64,000 bases of DNA, from contig NZ_JAVRHK010000011.1 in assembly GCF_031846585.1 (NCBI RefSeq), positions 62,001 to 126,000 of the forward strand, given 5' to 3'. A model generated the notes under the pieces. That model saw nothing but the letters and a program-made list of their open reading frames with translations, was not told the DNA's origin and did not search any database. Source of the DNA: Autumnicola musiva. GTDB taxonomy: Bacteria; Bacteroidota; Bacteroidia; Flavobacteriales; Flavobacteriaceae. Below are positions 17,449-26,384 of this stretch, one piece after another. Every line of letters starts with the position of its first letter. Position 1 is the stretch's first letter. A program made the position numbers and the translations under genes.

Positions 17449-17510
17449 TCCTTCCCTTTTTTCAAGGGAAGGTGGATTAATCAGCGGTAGCTGATTAAGA
17501 CGGAAGGGTA
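17449..17510. repeat. Palindromic intergenic repeat, family A copy 3
   Basis: CTTCCCTT (17451-17458) pairs with AAGGGAAG (17464-17471), then a second stem TTAATCAGC-GGTA-GCTGATTAA, then CGGAAGGGT. The first stem and the ending match family A; the second stem is a private insert. It ends 3 bases before the helicase ATG, so its GGAAGGGT may serve as the ribosome-binding region. It is in the opposite orientation to copy 2, and the two bracket ~70 bases of AT-rich sequence. Confidence 0.7.
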
Positions 17511-17513
17511 AAC

Positions 17514-19982
17514 ATGAACAGAAAAGAACTTTTAAAAATTGCCGAAAATTGGTTCTCTGAACAGGGATGGAAACCGTTTGCTTTTCAAAAACAAACCTGG
17601 AATGCCTACCTAAAAGGCCAAAACGGACTCCTGAATGCGCCCACCGGTAGCGGAAAAACCTATGGCCTCTGGATTCCTATTGTTTTGGAATACATCAAAA
17701 AAAATCCTGATTATCGTGAAAAACATAAAAAGGGACTAAAAGCTATCTGGATTACGCCATTACGCGCACTTTCCGTAGAAATTGAACAGGCCGCACAGCG
17801 ATTTGCAGATGAAACAGGAACCGGCTTTACGGTAGGAATTAGAACCGGCGATACTCCCCAAAAAGTGCGGGCCGCTCAAAAAAGATCCATGCCGGACCTT
17901 TTAATTACCACTCCGGAAAGCCTTCAGTTGTTATTATCTTCCAAAAACTACGCAAAAACCTTCAAAAATTTAAATGCCATTGTTATAGATGAGTGGCACG
18001 AACTATTAGGTACAAAACGAGGTGTACAGGTAGAATTGGCTCTTTCCCGCCTCAAAACTGTTTCTAAAAAACTTAAAATTTGGGGAATTTCGGCCACTAT
18101 CGGAAATCTTCAGCAGGCAAGGGAGGTTTTGCTCGGGCCAGAATCGGAAGCATTTCAGAATTCGGTGCTAATTAAAGCAAATCTTGATAAGCAGATTTCT
18201 GTCAAATCCATTATTCCGGAGAAAATGGAAAAATTTCCATGGCGTGGCCACCTCGGCTTACACCTTATAGATGAGGTGGTGCCGATAATTAAAAGTTCCC
18301 GCACCACCCTTCTTTTTACCAATACCCGTTCCCAATGTGAAATATGGTTCCAGAAGCTAATCGCCAAATATCCTGAATTTGCCGGGGAGGTGGCCATGCA
18401 CCACGGCAGCATCAATAAAGAAACCCGTTTATGGGTGGAGCAGGCGATTAGGAATGAATCTTTAAAAGCAGTGGTGTGTACTTCCAGTCTTGATCTGGGA
18501 GTGGATTTTGCTCCGGTGGAAACCATTATTCAGGTTGGCGGCCCAAAAGGAGTGGCGCGTTTTCTACAGCGGGCAGGGCGTAGCGGGCACCAGCCGGGAA
18601 AGGAAAGCGTGATCTACTTTTTGCCAACTCATGCTATTGAACTTATAGAAGCTTCTGCTTTGCAGAAAGCGGCGAGTAAAACCGCAGTGGAAGACAGAAT
18701 TCCTTATTTGCTCAGTTTTGATGTTTTGGTACAATACCTTACCACCCTCGCGGTTTCTGACGGATTTTTTCCGAAGGATATTTTTCCGGAGATAAAATCA
18801 ACATTTTGCTTTCAGGCAATTACTGAAGATGAATGGCGGTGGATCCTTAATTTTATTACTAAAGGAAGTCAAAGCCTGCAGGCTTATGATGAATATAAAA
18901 AAGTAGAAATTGAAGAAGACGGAAGGTTTAAAGTGAACCACCGTGGCATCGCCATGCGGCACCGGCTGCAAATTGGAACAATTGTAAGCGATGCGATGTT
19001 GAGTGTGAAATATATGAAGGGCGGCTATATTGGAACTATCGAGGAATTTTTTATTTCCAAACTCAATCCGGGTGATGCATTTACCTTTGCCGGCCGTACC
19101 CTGGAACTGGTGCGCATTAAAAATATGAAGGTGCTTGTGAAAAGGTCTAATAAAAAAAACGCAAAAGTTCCCAGCTGGATGGGTGGCAGGATGACCTTTT
19201 CTGCACAGATGAGTGAACTGCTCCGGCAGGAAATGTACGCCGCGGCAGCTTCTGTTGCTACTGGTACAGATTCAAAAGAACTAACAGCCCTCCTGCCGAT
19301 TTTTGAAAGGCAGCAAAAAGAATCCATTATTCCCGATAACCACCAGTTTTTAATTGAAACATTTGAGACCCGGGAAGGCCATCATGCCATTTTTTATCCT
19401 TTTGAAGGAAGATTTGTACACGAAGCTTTGGGAAGTTTGCTGGCTTACAGGATTAGTTTATTGTCCCCAATCAGCTTTTCCCTTGCATTTAACGACTATG
19501 GATTTGAACTTCTTTCCGATCAGGAAATCGATATGCAGCAGGTTTTGGATAATGATCTTTTTTCTTCGGAATATCTTATGGACGATCTTTATAAAAGTTT
19601 AAATGCAACGGAAATGGCAAGAAGAAAATTCCGGGATATTGCGGTTGTGGCAGGACTCGTTTTTACCGGTTACCCTAATAAGATGATTAAAAGTAAGCAC
19701 TTGCAGTCCAGCTCTCAGTTGCTGTTTAGTGTTTTCAGGGATTATGAAGAAGATAATCTGCTTTATCAGCAGGCGTTTAGGGAAACTTTTGAGCACCAGT
19801 TGGAAGAAGGTAGACTACGCATGGCTCTGGAACGTATAGAAGACCAGAAGATCGTCTGGAAAAATTGTAAAAAACCAACGCCATTTTCCTTCCCTATTAT
19901 TACCGACCGGCTCCGGGAAAAATTGTCTTCAGAAAAAGTGGAAGATCGTATTAAGAAAATGTTGAAACAGCTGGAAAAGTAA
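17514..19982 (+). CDS. Ligase-associated Lhr-Core DEXH-box helicase
   Basis: An 822-residue superfamily 2 DNA helicase. Motif I is NAPTGSGKT (~41-49), motif II is DEWH (159-162), and the helicase C-terminal part carries motif VI QRAGRSGHQPG. The winged-helix/Lhr-specific domain follows from ~400, giving the Lhr-Core length without the C-terminal extension of long Lhr. In the family it is a 3'-5' ssDNA-dependent translocase/helicase acting with the clustered exonuclease and ligase. It meets the next gene tail to tail. Confidence 0.93.
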   Translation: MNRKELLKIAENWFSEQGWKPFAFQKQTWNAYLKGQNGLLNAPTGSGKTYGLWIPIVLEYIKKNPDYREKHKKGLKAIWITPLRALSVEIEQAAQRFADETGTGFTVGIRTGDTPQKVRAAQKRSMPDLLITTPESLQLLLSSKNYAKTFKNLNAIVIDEWHELLGTKRGVQVELALSRLKTVSKKLKIWGISATIGNLQQAREVLLGPESEAFQNSVLIKANLDKQISVKSIIPEKMEKFPWRGHLGLHLIDEVVPIIKSSRTTLLFTNTRSQCEIWFQKLIAKYPEFAGEVAMHHGSINKETRLWVEQAIRNESLKAVVCTSSLDLGVDFAPVETIIQVGGPKGVARFLQRAGRSGHQPGKESVIYFLPTHAIELIEASALQKAASKTAVEDRIPYLLSFDVLVQYLTTLAVSDGFFPKDIFPEIKSTFCFQAITEDEWRWILNFITKGSQSLQAYDEYKKVEIEEDGRFKVNHRGIAMRHRLQIGTIVSDAMLSVKYMKGGYIGTIEEFFISKLNPGDAFTFAGRTLELVRIKNMKVLVKRSNKKNAKVPSWMGGRMTFSAQMSELLRQEMYAAAASVATGTDSKELTALLPIFERQQKESIIPDNHQFLIETFETREGHHAIFYPFEGRFVHEALGSLLAYRISLLSPISFSLAFNDYGFELLSDQEIDMQQVLDNDLFSSEYLMDDLYKSLNATEMARRKFRDIAVVAGLVFTGYPNKMIKSKHLQSSSQLLFSVFRDYEEDNLLYQQAFRETFEHQLEEGRLRMALERIEDQKIVWKNCKKPTPFSFPIITDRLREKLSSEKVEDRIKKMLKQLEK

Positions 19983-20486
19983 CTATTTCTTCAAACGTTT
20001 ATTTACGTAATTACGAACCAGTTCTGTAGTTACGCCAAATAATACGTGTGCAAAAAGTTCATTGGCCTGCATTTTTATAGGCACATCCACCGGCTTGGCC
20101 TCCAGTCCCAGGATGGGAAGTGAAGTTGGGTGGGTGGAAATCCAGGTGGAACTTCCTAAAATAATTCCGTTCTTGATATTAAACTCATCCTTGTCACGGT
20201 GTTTGTACCCGTAGGCTGCACCTACACTGGCTCCAATAGGTAAATTTAGTAGTTGTTCCGCTAAAGCTTCATTTTGAATACTAATAGGACTTCCCGTGAC
20301 CTTAGTGGAAAGATCATCCAGAATCTTTATCTGTGCAGAGCGATGCTCCACCTTACGTACAGTAACAAATTTTTCTACCAGGCTTTTTACCGCGGTTCCT
20401 GCCAGGCCTCCTATTACTCCTGAAATTACGCCCCTGCCGGTCCTGGAAATAGAAGTGTCTTTTTGAAAAAAAGTAGCTAAACTCAT
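19983..20486 (-). CDS. YagU/DUF1440-like membrane-associated protein
   Basis: A protein of 167 residues from the preferred start MSLATFFQK (20486); the open frame extends to 20534 but the extra residues (MQVKVQINSF) look non-native. Gly/Ala-rich helical segments GVISGVIGGLAGTAVKSLVE and IGASVGAAYGY, and the C-terminal NELFAHVLFGVTTELVRNYV, resemble the YagU-type inner membrane family by eye. Function unknown; the resemblance is moderate. It converges directly on the helicase gene. Confidence 0.6.
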   Translation of the reverse strand: MSLATFFQKDTSISRTGRGVISGVIGGLAGTAVKSLVEKFVTVRKVEHRSAQIKILDDLSTKVTGSPISIQNEALAEQLLNLPIGASVGAAYGYKHRDKDEFNIKNGIILGSSTWISTHPTSLPILGLEAKPVDVPIKMQANELFAHVLFGVTTELVRNYVNKRLKK

Positions 20487-20548
20487 GTTGGAAATTTTGT
20501 AAATAAAGCTATTTATTTGAACTTTTACCTGCAATCATTTAACAACGA

Positions 20549-20582
20549 ATTGGCAGCAAAATCTTAAATTTTAATAACTTTA
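20549..20582 (+). promoter_or_regulatory. Putative promoter of the omega-amidase gene
   Basis: ATTG (20549-20552) and TAACTTTA (20575-20582) with a 22-base spacer. The -7-like box ends 3 bases before the ATG, so the message would be leaderless or nearly so. Confidence 0.35.
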
Positions 20583-20585
20583 CGT

Positions 20586-21365
20586 ATGGCCAAAAATTTA
20601 AATATTGCAATGCTTCAGGTGAATCTAAACTGGGAGCATTCAGAAAATAACAGGAGTTTATTCAGTAAAGAAATTAATGCACTCTCTGAAAATGTGGATT
20701 TAGTGGTTCTTCCTGAAATGTTTACCACGGGTTTTAGTATGAATGCCGAAATTCTGGCGGAAGAAACCAATGGCCCCACTTTGCTATGGATGCAGGAACT
20801 GGCAAAAAGAAGAAACCTTGCGATTTCCGGAAGTGTTATTATTACTGAAAATGGCAATTACTATAACCGGCTCTTTTTTGTTTATCCAGATGGTTCTTAT
20901 AAAATCTATGACAAACGCCATACATTCACATTGGCAAAAGAAGATCAAACTTATACCGCAGGAAAAGAACGGTTGATAGTAGAGTACAAAGGCTGGAAAA
21001 TTTGTCCGCTGGTATGTTATGACCTGCGGTTTCCGGTGTTTTCCAGGAACACTCAAGAATATGATTTGCTGATTTATGTGGCTAACTGGCCCGCAAAAAG
21101 GATAGCTGCCTGGGATGCTTTACTGAAAGCACGTGCGATTGAGAATATGAGCTATTGCGTTGGTGTTAACCGAACGGGAATAGATGGGGGCGGTCATAAA
21201 TATAATGGACATAGTGCTGCATATGATTGCCTGGGAAATATTATTAACGAGGCAGGTGTGGAAGAACCTTTTTCTCTAGAATTAGAGCTGGATTATTCGC
21301 ATTTAGAGGAAACCCGCAATCAGTTCAAGTTTTTGCTGGACCGCGATGAATTTATTCTAAAATAA
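20586..21365 (+). CDS. Omega-amidase / nitrilase superfamily hydrolase (YafV-like)
   Basis: Cleaves an amide in the carbon-nitrogen hydrolase superfamily. The catalytic triad is visible: Glu44 (VLPEMFTTGF), Lys110 (YDKRHTF) and Cys144 (PLVCYDLRFP). RHTFTLAKED is characteristic of the Nit2/YafV omega-amidases, which hydrolyse 2-oxoglutaramate or 2-oxosuccinamate, repairing products of transamination. At 259 residues it is normal in length. Its 3' end overlaps the convergent lipoprotein gene by 14 bases. Confidence 0.88.
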   Translation: MAKNLNIAMLQVNLNWEHSENNRSLFSKEINALSENVDLVVLPEMFTTGFSMNAEILAEETNGPTLLWMQELAKRRNLAISGSVIITENGNYYNRLFFVYPDGSYKIYDKRHTFTLAKEDQTYTAGKERLIVEYKGWKICPLVCYDLRFPVFSRNTQEYDLLIYVANWPAKRIAAWDALLKARAIENMSYCVGVNRTGIDGGGHKYNGHSAAYDCLGNIINEAGVEEPFSLELELDYSHLEETRNQFKFLLDRDEFILK

Positions 21366-22968
21366 ACTGTTCGTTTTGGTCCCAGTTGGCGCGTACTTCA
21401 AGTGTGTCCGGGAAGTATTCTATACGTTCCGGTTGCCTTTTTTCAAGATAATCTCCCGTATCCCACTTTTTGTTATCATTGCGGTCAAAAACCAGGCGCA
21501 TAAAAAATTCACCCGGGTTCAAATTTTTAAATTCAACCACATTTTCTCCTTCTGAATATATTTCAGCCATCACTTCACCTTTCAAATTAGTGAGTTGAGC
21601 AATAACAGGATATTCCTCTACATTCTGAAGCCTGAAAGTGAGATTACCAAAATCTGAAAGTGCCTTGGTGCTTATTCGTTGTGTGATGGTATCGTTTGTG
21701 GCTTCAAACATATCTGTTACCGTACCCGGCAATGCCTGCACTACATATTTGTTGCTTTCAGTTTTGTTGAATGAAATATGAAGTTCGTTTTCCAGCAATC
21801 TTAAATCTGTAGAAAAAGAAACGGCGGCAGAGTCTTTATCAAGAACAGTGATCCTGCTTTCATCACTGGAAATAAGGGGTGTGTTTGCTTTTAATACCAC
21901 ATTCTGCTCAAAGTTTATATTTCCGGAAGGTTCCGCAGTTACTTTAAGGGAGTCTCTTTCCATTTCTGTAATTCTTGTAATAAGAGTGTCCCTTCTGCCG
22001 CCGGGACTAATTACTTCAAAAACCAGGCTATCTGTTTCTATGTTAGGCTTATACCAATAGTACAGGGAGTCGGTCTTTCTATCTTTAACAATTCTGGACT
22101 CAAAGCCGAAAGGCTGAGGGGTAAGAGGTTCAATACGTATGCTGTCCAAGTTGGCGGAGCCTTCGTAACCAAACAAGATTTGCTGACCTTTGAGTTGCTT
22201 TGGACGCTGTATTTCGAAATCCAGTTTCTCCTGAAATATGGTGATCTGGTAAGTAGAATCTGTAGGAATAGTGATATGATTTTCTATAAATCCTATTTTT
22301 TCCTTTGCCGGATTAAAAAGGTAATTATCGTTGTTGTCCTGCACGGCCAGCATCTGGTAAGTTCCTGCCTTCAGGTTTTCCAGATTAAAAATATTGGTAC
22401 TGTCCAGCGTGTAGGTTACGTATCTAGGAGTTTTTTTATACACTACGGAATCAGAAAAAGTAGAATCTACTTCATATAGAAAAATGGAGATAAAATCTGC
22501 CGGTTTTTTGAGGTAGGCATCCTCAACAGTTCCTCCTACCTCCAGGGAATCGATATAATCCCCGGTGGAGAATACATATTTGAAATAATGGAGTGGATTT
22601 CCTTCATTATTGTCTGTAATACTCTTCCCGAAATTTATGGTATAGGTGGTGTTTTCTTCCAGGGTGTCAAAAATTTCAATTCTCACATCTTTCCGGGCGC
22701 TTCCTAATGGTAGGATAGAAGGCCTTGGGTCCATAGGAGGAGAAATAATAATTTGCTGCTGGGGATTTTCCAGTTTTACATACTCGTTAAAGAAAATCCG
22801 GATTTCCTCTTCATCAAAATTTGTGGTAAAATTCTCAGGATTTGCTCTTATAAATCTTGGCGGCTCCTCGTCTTCAGGACCTCCTTCCGGCATTCCTTTT
22901 TTCGCACACTGCACAAGGGTGCAAAGGAGGAGAATAACAATAATGAAGCTGGGAATCCTGTATTTCAT
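21352..22968 (-). CDS. Lipoprotein with bacterial Ig-like (Big_5/SbsA-type) domain
   Basis: A 538-residue outer or periplasmic lipoprotein: signal with lipobox LVQC, then GGPEDEEPPRF, a sequence typical of the Bacteroidota Ig-like lipoprotein family. The Ig-like domain covers ~35-135 (ANPENFTTNFDEEEIRIFFNEYV ... TTYTINFGKSITDNNEGN). The middle is beta-rich with SpaA/transthyretin-like TYQMLAVQDNNDNY and another near the C terminus (FFMRLVFDRNDNKKWDTGDY). A DNND/DRNDN calcium-like loop is visible. Role unknown; gliding or cell-surface adhesion is only a guess. It follows comF by 54 bases. Confidence 0.82.
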   Translation of the reverse strand: MKYRIPSFIIVILLLCTLVQCAKKGMPEGGPEDEEPPRFIRANPENFTTNFDEEEIRIFFNEYVKLENPQQQIIISPPMDPRPSILPLGSARKDVRIEIFDTLEENTTYTINFGKSITDNNEGNPLHYFKYVFSTGDYIDSLEVGGTVEDAYLKKPADFISIFLYEVDSTFSDSVVYKKTPRYVTYTLDSTNIFNLENLKAGTYQMLAVQDNNDNYLFNPAKEKIGFIENHITIPTDSTYQITIFQEKLDFEIQRPKQLKGQQILFGYEGSANLDSIRIEPLTPQPFGFESRIVKDRKTDSLYYWYKPNIETDSLVFEVISPGGRRDTLITRITEMERDSLKVTAEPSGNINFEQNVVLKANTPLISSDESRITVLDKDSAAVSFSTDLRLLENELHISFNKTESNKYVVQALPGTVTDMFEATNDTITQRISTKALSDFGNLTFRLQNVEEYPVIAQLTNLKGEVMAEIYSEGENVVEFKNLNPGEFFMRLVFDRNDNKKWDTGDYLEKRQPERIEYFPDTLEVRANWDQNEQFILE

Positions 22969-23022
22969 TGCAAAAAAAGATTTATAGCAAAGAAACGATT
23001 ATTTTGAATTTTATTGTAGCTA

Positions 23023-23703
23023 TCAGGCCGTAAAAGCCATTGTGGCAATGCTTACTCTTACGCCGTTTATTTGCTTTAACTTATTGGTGCAGGCTTCCAG
23101 GGTGGCACCGGTGGTAATTATATCATCAACAAGTAGCACATGTTTGTTTTCTAAAAGCTCCGTGTTTTGCAGGAGGAAAATTTCTTCCATATTTCCCCAC
23201 CTGGAGAGTCGGTTTTTAAGGGTTTGTGTTCCTGTTGGAGATCTTTTTACTAAAACATTTTCTAAATATTGTGCATCAAGCTTTAAAGCAATTTTACGGG
23301 CAAACTGCTCTACCTGGTTATAGCCCCGGGTTTTTAATTTCCGTTTATGCAGGGGAACGGGGACAACGGCATCTATATCCTGAAAACTGGCATTTTCCTG
23401 AAGAAGGCTGCCCATCCAGTTGCCCAGGAAAGAACCCACTTCCTCATGGCCACGATACTTTAAGTTATGGATAAGGTTTTGAACCATTCCCTTTTTTCTG
23501 AAGAATAAGAGGGATGTGCCGTTTTCTATAGAAGCACGGCCGTAAAAAGTTTTTGTTACTGGATTGTCGGGAGTCAGGTGATAGTTGGTAAGAGGCAAAT
23601 CATGAATGCATCCGGTACAAACAGTATTTTCATGTTTGGAAAGCTCCCCGTTACAACAGCTGCATGTTTCAGGATAGAATAAATTTGCCAAATCGTCAAA
23701 CAT
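23023..23703 (-). CDS. comF: ComF family amidophosphoribosyltransferase-like protein
   Basis: A 226-residue ComF homologue. N-terminal cysteines (CSCCNGELSKHENTVCTGC) form a zinc finger, followed by VVPVPLHKRKLKTRGYNQ and the PRPP-binding motif LLVDDIITTGAT. ComF proteins assist natural DNA uptake in some bacteria, probably in the cytoplasm with PriA/DprA-type partners. In Bacteroidota its role is untested. Starts from ATG at 23703; the coiled-coil gene diverges upstream. Confidence 0.93.
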   Translation of the reverse strand: MFDDLANLFYPETCSCCNGELSKHENTVCTGCIHDLPLTNYHLTPDNPVTKTFYGRASIENGTSLLFFRKKGMVQNLIHNLKYRGHEEVGSFLGNWMGSLLQENASFQDIDAVVPVPLHKRKLKTRGYNQVEQFARKIALKLDAQYLENVLVKRSPTGTQTLKNRLSRWGNMEEIFLLQNTELLENKHVLLVDDIITTGATLEACTNKLKQINGVRVSIATMAFTA

Positions 23704-23763
23704 TTGTTAATGCATTGTGTATTATTCGGTTAAAAACTAAATTTACAAACTAAATACAAATTT

Positions 23764-24663
23764 ATGGTTACTGAAGAAAGCAATAAGAATAAGGATAGTA
23801 ATAAAGCATTAAAAATTCTGGCTGGAGTACTGGCTGTTGCACTTATAGCTCTTGCAATCTACACCATCAGTTTTTATAATGAAGAAAAAGAGAATCAGCA
23901 GATTCTTCAAACCGAAAAAGCATCCATAGAAAATGAATTAAATGATCTTATTATTAAATATGATGATGCAATTGAGGAGAATGAAGTGCTTGATCAAAAT
24001 ATGATTGAAGCAAGGGAAAGAATTACCAGATTGCTGGATTCTGTTAAAGACAATGAGGCTAATATTGCTCTTATTGCCCGATTCAGAAGAGAGATAGGAA
24101 ATCTTAGAGCAGAGAAAGACAGGTTATTTAGGGTAGTGGACAGTTTAAGTGCTCAAAATCAACTCTTAGCCACTTCTTTAGATAGTACCAGTACACAACT
24201 GGAAGAACGCACCCGCATTTCAGATTCCCTTCAGGAAACCAATCAGAGTCTGGCCAATAAGGTAAACCGTGCATCCAGATTGCAAATTACCAGCCTTAGG
24301 GGAGAAGGTGTAATTGTAAGGAACAGCGGTAAGATTGTTGAAAATGACAGAACAAGAAGGGTAGACCAGATTAGGGTCTGCTTTACAATTTCAGGGAATG
24401 ATTTGGCTGAACCCGGAGAAAAAGATCTGTATGTCCAGGTATATAATCCTGAAAATGAACTGGTAGGTGATAAAATTGCCGTGCAACATCAAGGCGGGGT
24501 AATGGTTTACAGTGCCACTTCAAAAGTTTTTTATGAAAATGAAGAGCTTGATGTTTGTATTCTTGCCAATGCAAGTGAAGACAAGCTTCTTGAAGGATCC
24601 TATAAGGTATATGTATATTCCGGGCCTTATTTAATTGGCACTTCAAATTTTAGCCTTAGATAA
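23764..24663 (+). CDS. Membrane-anchored coiled-coil protein, unknown function
   Basis: A 299-residue protein. One N-terminal membrane helix (ILAGVLAVALIALAIYTISFY, ~17-37) is followed by a long coiled coil (~45-175, ENQQILQTEKASIENELNDL ... ERTRISDSLQETNQSL) and a C-terminal beta domain (~185-299, IRVCFTISGNDLAEPGEKDLYVQVYNPENE). The architecture suggests an inner-membrane anchor with a periplasmic spacer and a beta-sandwich head, common in Bacteroidota. No enzyme motif. Related proteins are annotated as chromosome partitioning ATPase-like only by coiled-coil similarity. Confidence 0.8.
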   Translation: MVTEESNKNKDSNKALKILAGVLAVALIALAIYTISFYNEEKENQQILQTEKASIENELNDLIIKYDDAIEENEVLDQNMIEARERITRLLDSVKDNEANIALIARFRREIGNLRAEKDRLFRVVDSLSAQNQLLATSLDSTSTQLEERTRISDSLQETNQSLANKVNRASRLQITSLRGEGVIVRNSGKIVENDRTRRVDQIRVCFTISGNDLAEPGEKDLYVQVYNPENELVGDKIAVQHQGGVMVYSATSKVFYENEELDVCILANASEDKLLEGSYKVYVYSGPYLIGTSNFSLR

Positions 24664-24680
24664 TTAAAAAACTAAAAATA

Positions 24681-24717
24681 AAGGCCGTCTTGATAAATAT
24701 CAGGGAGGTTTTTTTAT
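24681..24717 (+). terminator. Weak intrinsic terminator before glyS
   Basis: GCCGTCTTGATA pairs imperfectly with TATCAGGGAGGT around a 3-4-base loop and is followed by T-rich sequence. The same T-run contains the -7 box of glyS. Confidence 0.5.
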
Positions 24718-24722
24718 TTTTG
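24689..24722 (+). promoter_or_regulatory. Putative glyS promoter
   Basis: CTTG (24689-24692) and TATTTTTG (24715-24722), 22-base spacer. The -7 box ends 5 bases before the glyS ATG, so the RNA start would fall at or near the start codon. Confidence 0.45.
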
Positions 24723-24727
24723 CTTCT

Positions 24728-26266
24728 ATGGCAAAAAACGACGATTTATTCAAAAATGTAATTTCACATGCTAAAGAGTATGGCTACATTTTTGCATCCA
24801 GCGAAATTTACGACGGTTTAAGCGCGGTTTACGATTATGGACAAAACGGCGCCGAATTAAAGAAAAATATCAAGGATTACTGGTGGAAAAGTATGGTGCA
24901 AATGCATCAGAATATTGTGGGGATTGATGCATCTATCCTTATGCATCCTACCACCTGGAAAGCTTCCGGACACGTAGATGCTTTCAATGATCCTCTAATT
25001 GACAATAAAGATTCAAAAAGGCGATACCGGGCAGATGTTTTGGTAGAAGACTATGCTGAAAAACTTCTCCAGAAAGCGCAAAAGGAAATTGATAAAGCCA
25101 AAAAACGCTTTGGGGAAGATTTTGATGAGGAGCAGTTTACTTCCACAAATCCGCGTGTGATGCGATATTTAGGTCAGCGGAAGGAAATACTGGAACGCCT
25201 GGGAAGGTCGCTTACCAATGAAGATCTGGCCGATGTTAAAGCCCTTATTGAAGAGTTGGAAATTGCCGATCCTGAAACAGGTTCCAGAAACTGGACCGAA
25301 GTGCGCCAGTTTAACCTGATGTTCGGAACTAAGCTGGGTGCATCAGCAGAATCGGCTACCCAGTTATATCTCAGGCCTGAGACTGCACAGGGGATATTCG
25401 TAAATTTCCTGAATGTTCAGAAAACCGGAAGGATGAAAATTCCTTTTGGAATTGCCCAAATAGGTAAAGCCTTCAGAAATGAAATTGTTGCGCGCCAGTT
25501 TATCTTCAGAATGCGTGAATTTGAACAGATGGAAATGCAATTCTTTGTGCGTCCCGGAGACGAGTTGAAGTGGTATGAACATTGGAAAGAAGTACGCCTT
25601 AAATGGCATTACTCCCTTGGTCTTGGGCAGGAAAATTACCGTTTTCATGATCACGATAAATTGGCACATTATGCCAATGCCGCAGCAGATATAGAATTTG
25701 ATTTTCCTTTTGGTTTCAAAGAACTTGAAGGAGTTCATTCCCGTACCGATTTTGATTTAAAAGCGCACGAGGAACATTCAGGGAAAAAACTGCGTTTTTA
25801 TGATCCTGAATTAAAGGAAAATTATGTGCCGTATGTAATTGAAACTTCTATAGGACTGGATCGTATGTTCCTTTCGGTACTTTCTGCAGCATTAAAGGAG
25901 GAAGAACTGGAGGGAGGAAGCAGCCGGACAGTACTTAAATTGCCGGCCGTACTTGCGCCAACAAAAGCAGCTATTTTACCCTTAGTGAAAAAGGACGGGC
26001 TGCCGGAGCTTGCGCAGGAAATTGTAGACGAATTGAAATGGGATTTTAAAGTGCAATATGATGAAAAAGATGCTATTGGTAGGCGCTATCGCCGTCAGGA
26101 TGCAGCAGGCACACCCCTATGTATTACGGTAGACCATGATTCTTTGGAAGATAAAACCGTAACTGTAAGATTCCGGGATTCTATGGAACAAAAAAGAGTG
26201 AAAATCTCAGAACTTACAGCAATTATAAGAAAAGAGACTGATTTTAGAAACTGGCTTAAACTTTAA
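24728..26266 (+). CDS. glyS: Glycine--tRNA ligase (alpha2 type)
   Basis: Charges tRNA-Gly in the cytoplasm. A single-chain class II enzyme of the alpha2 eukaryote/archaeon-like form rather than the bacterial alpha2beta2 (GlyQ+GlyS). Seen: YLRPETAQGIFVNF, FGIAQIGKAFRNEIVARQFIFR (motif 2 Arg), PYVIETSIGLDRM (motif 3), and the anticodon-binding domain PTKAAILPLVKKDGL to the end. At 512 residues it is of the usual length for this type. The glycyl charging enzyme here is standard for Bacteroidota. Confidence 0.97.
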   Translation: MAKNDDLFKNVISHAKEYGYIFASSEIYDGLSAVYDYGQNGAELKKNIKDYWWKSMVQMHQNIVGIDASILMHPTTWKASGHVDAFNDPLIDNKDSKRRYRADVLVEDYAEKLLQKAQKEIDKAKKRFGEDFDEEQFTSTNPRVMRYLGQRKEILERLGRSLTNEDLADVKALIEELEIADPETGSRNWTEVRQFNLMFGTKLGASAESATQLYLRPETAQGIFVNFLNVQKTGRMKIPFGIAQIGKAFRNEIVARQFIFRMREFEQMEMQFFVRPGDELKWYEHWKEVRLKWHYSLGLGQENYRFHDHDKLAHYANAAADIEFDFPFGFKELEGVHSRTDFDLKAHEEHSGKKLRFYDPELKENYVPYVIETSIGLDRMFLSVLSAALKEEELEGGSSRTVLKLPAVLAPTKAAILPLVKKDGLPELAQEIVDELKWDFKVQYDEKDAIGRRYRRQDAAGTPLCITVDHDSLEDKTVTVRFRDSMEQKRVKISELTAIIRKETDFRNWLKL

Positions 26267-26296
26267 TTAGTAATTAAATATTATCATTATTATTTG

Positions 26297-26327
26297 AAAG
26301 AGGCAATTATTTTTTAGTTGCCTCTTT
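26297..26327 (+). terminator. Hairpin downstream of glyS
   Basis: AAAGAGGCAA (26297-26306) and TTGCCTCTTT (26318-26327) make a perfect 10-bp stem around an 11-base loop. The U-tract is short, so termination may be partial. Confidence 0.65.
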
Positions 26328-26384
26328 GGCTTAAAATAATTCAGGATTACCTACTTTTAAGGCGCATTTGAAGACACTGCTGTT

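Noticed and set aside
22646..22987. Plus-strand open frame of 113 residues opposite the Ig-like lipoprotein
   Set aside because: Antisense to a gene with lipobox and Ig-like motifs; the residue mix is random.
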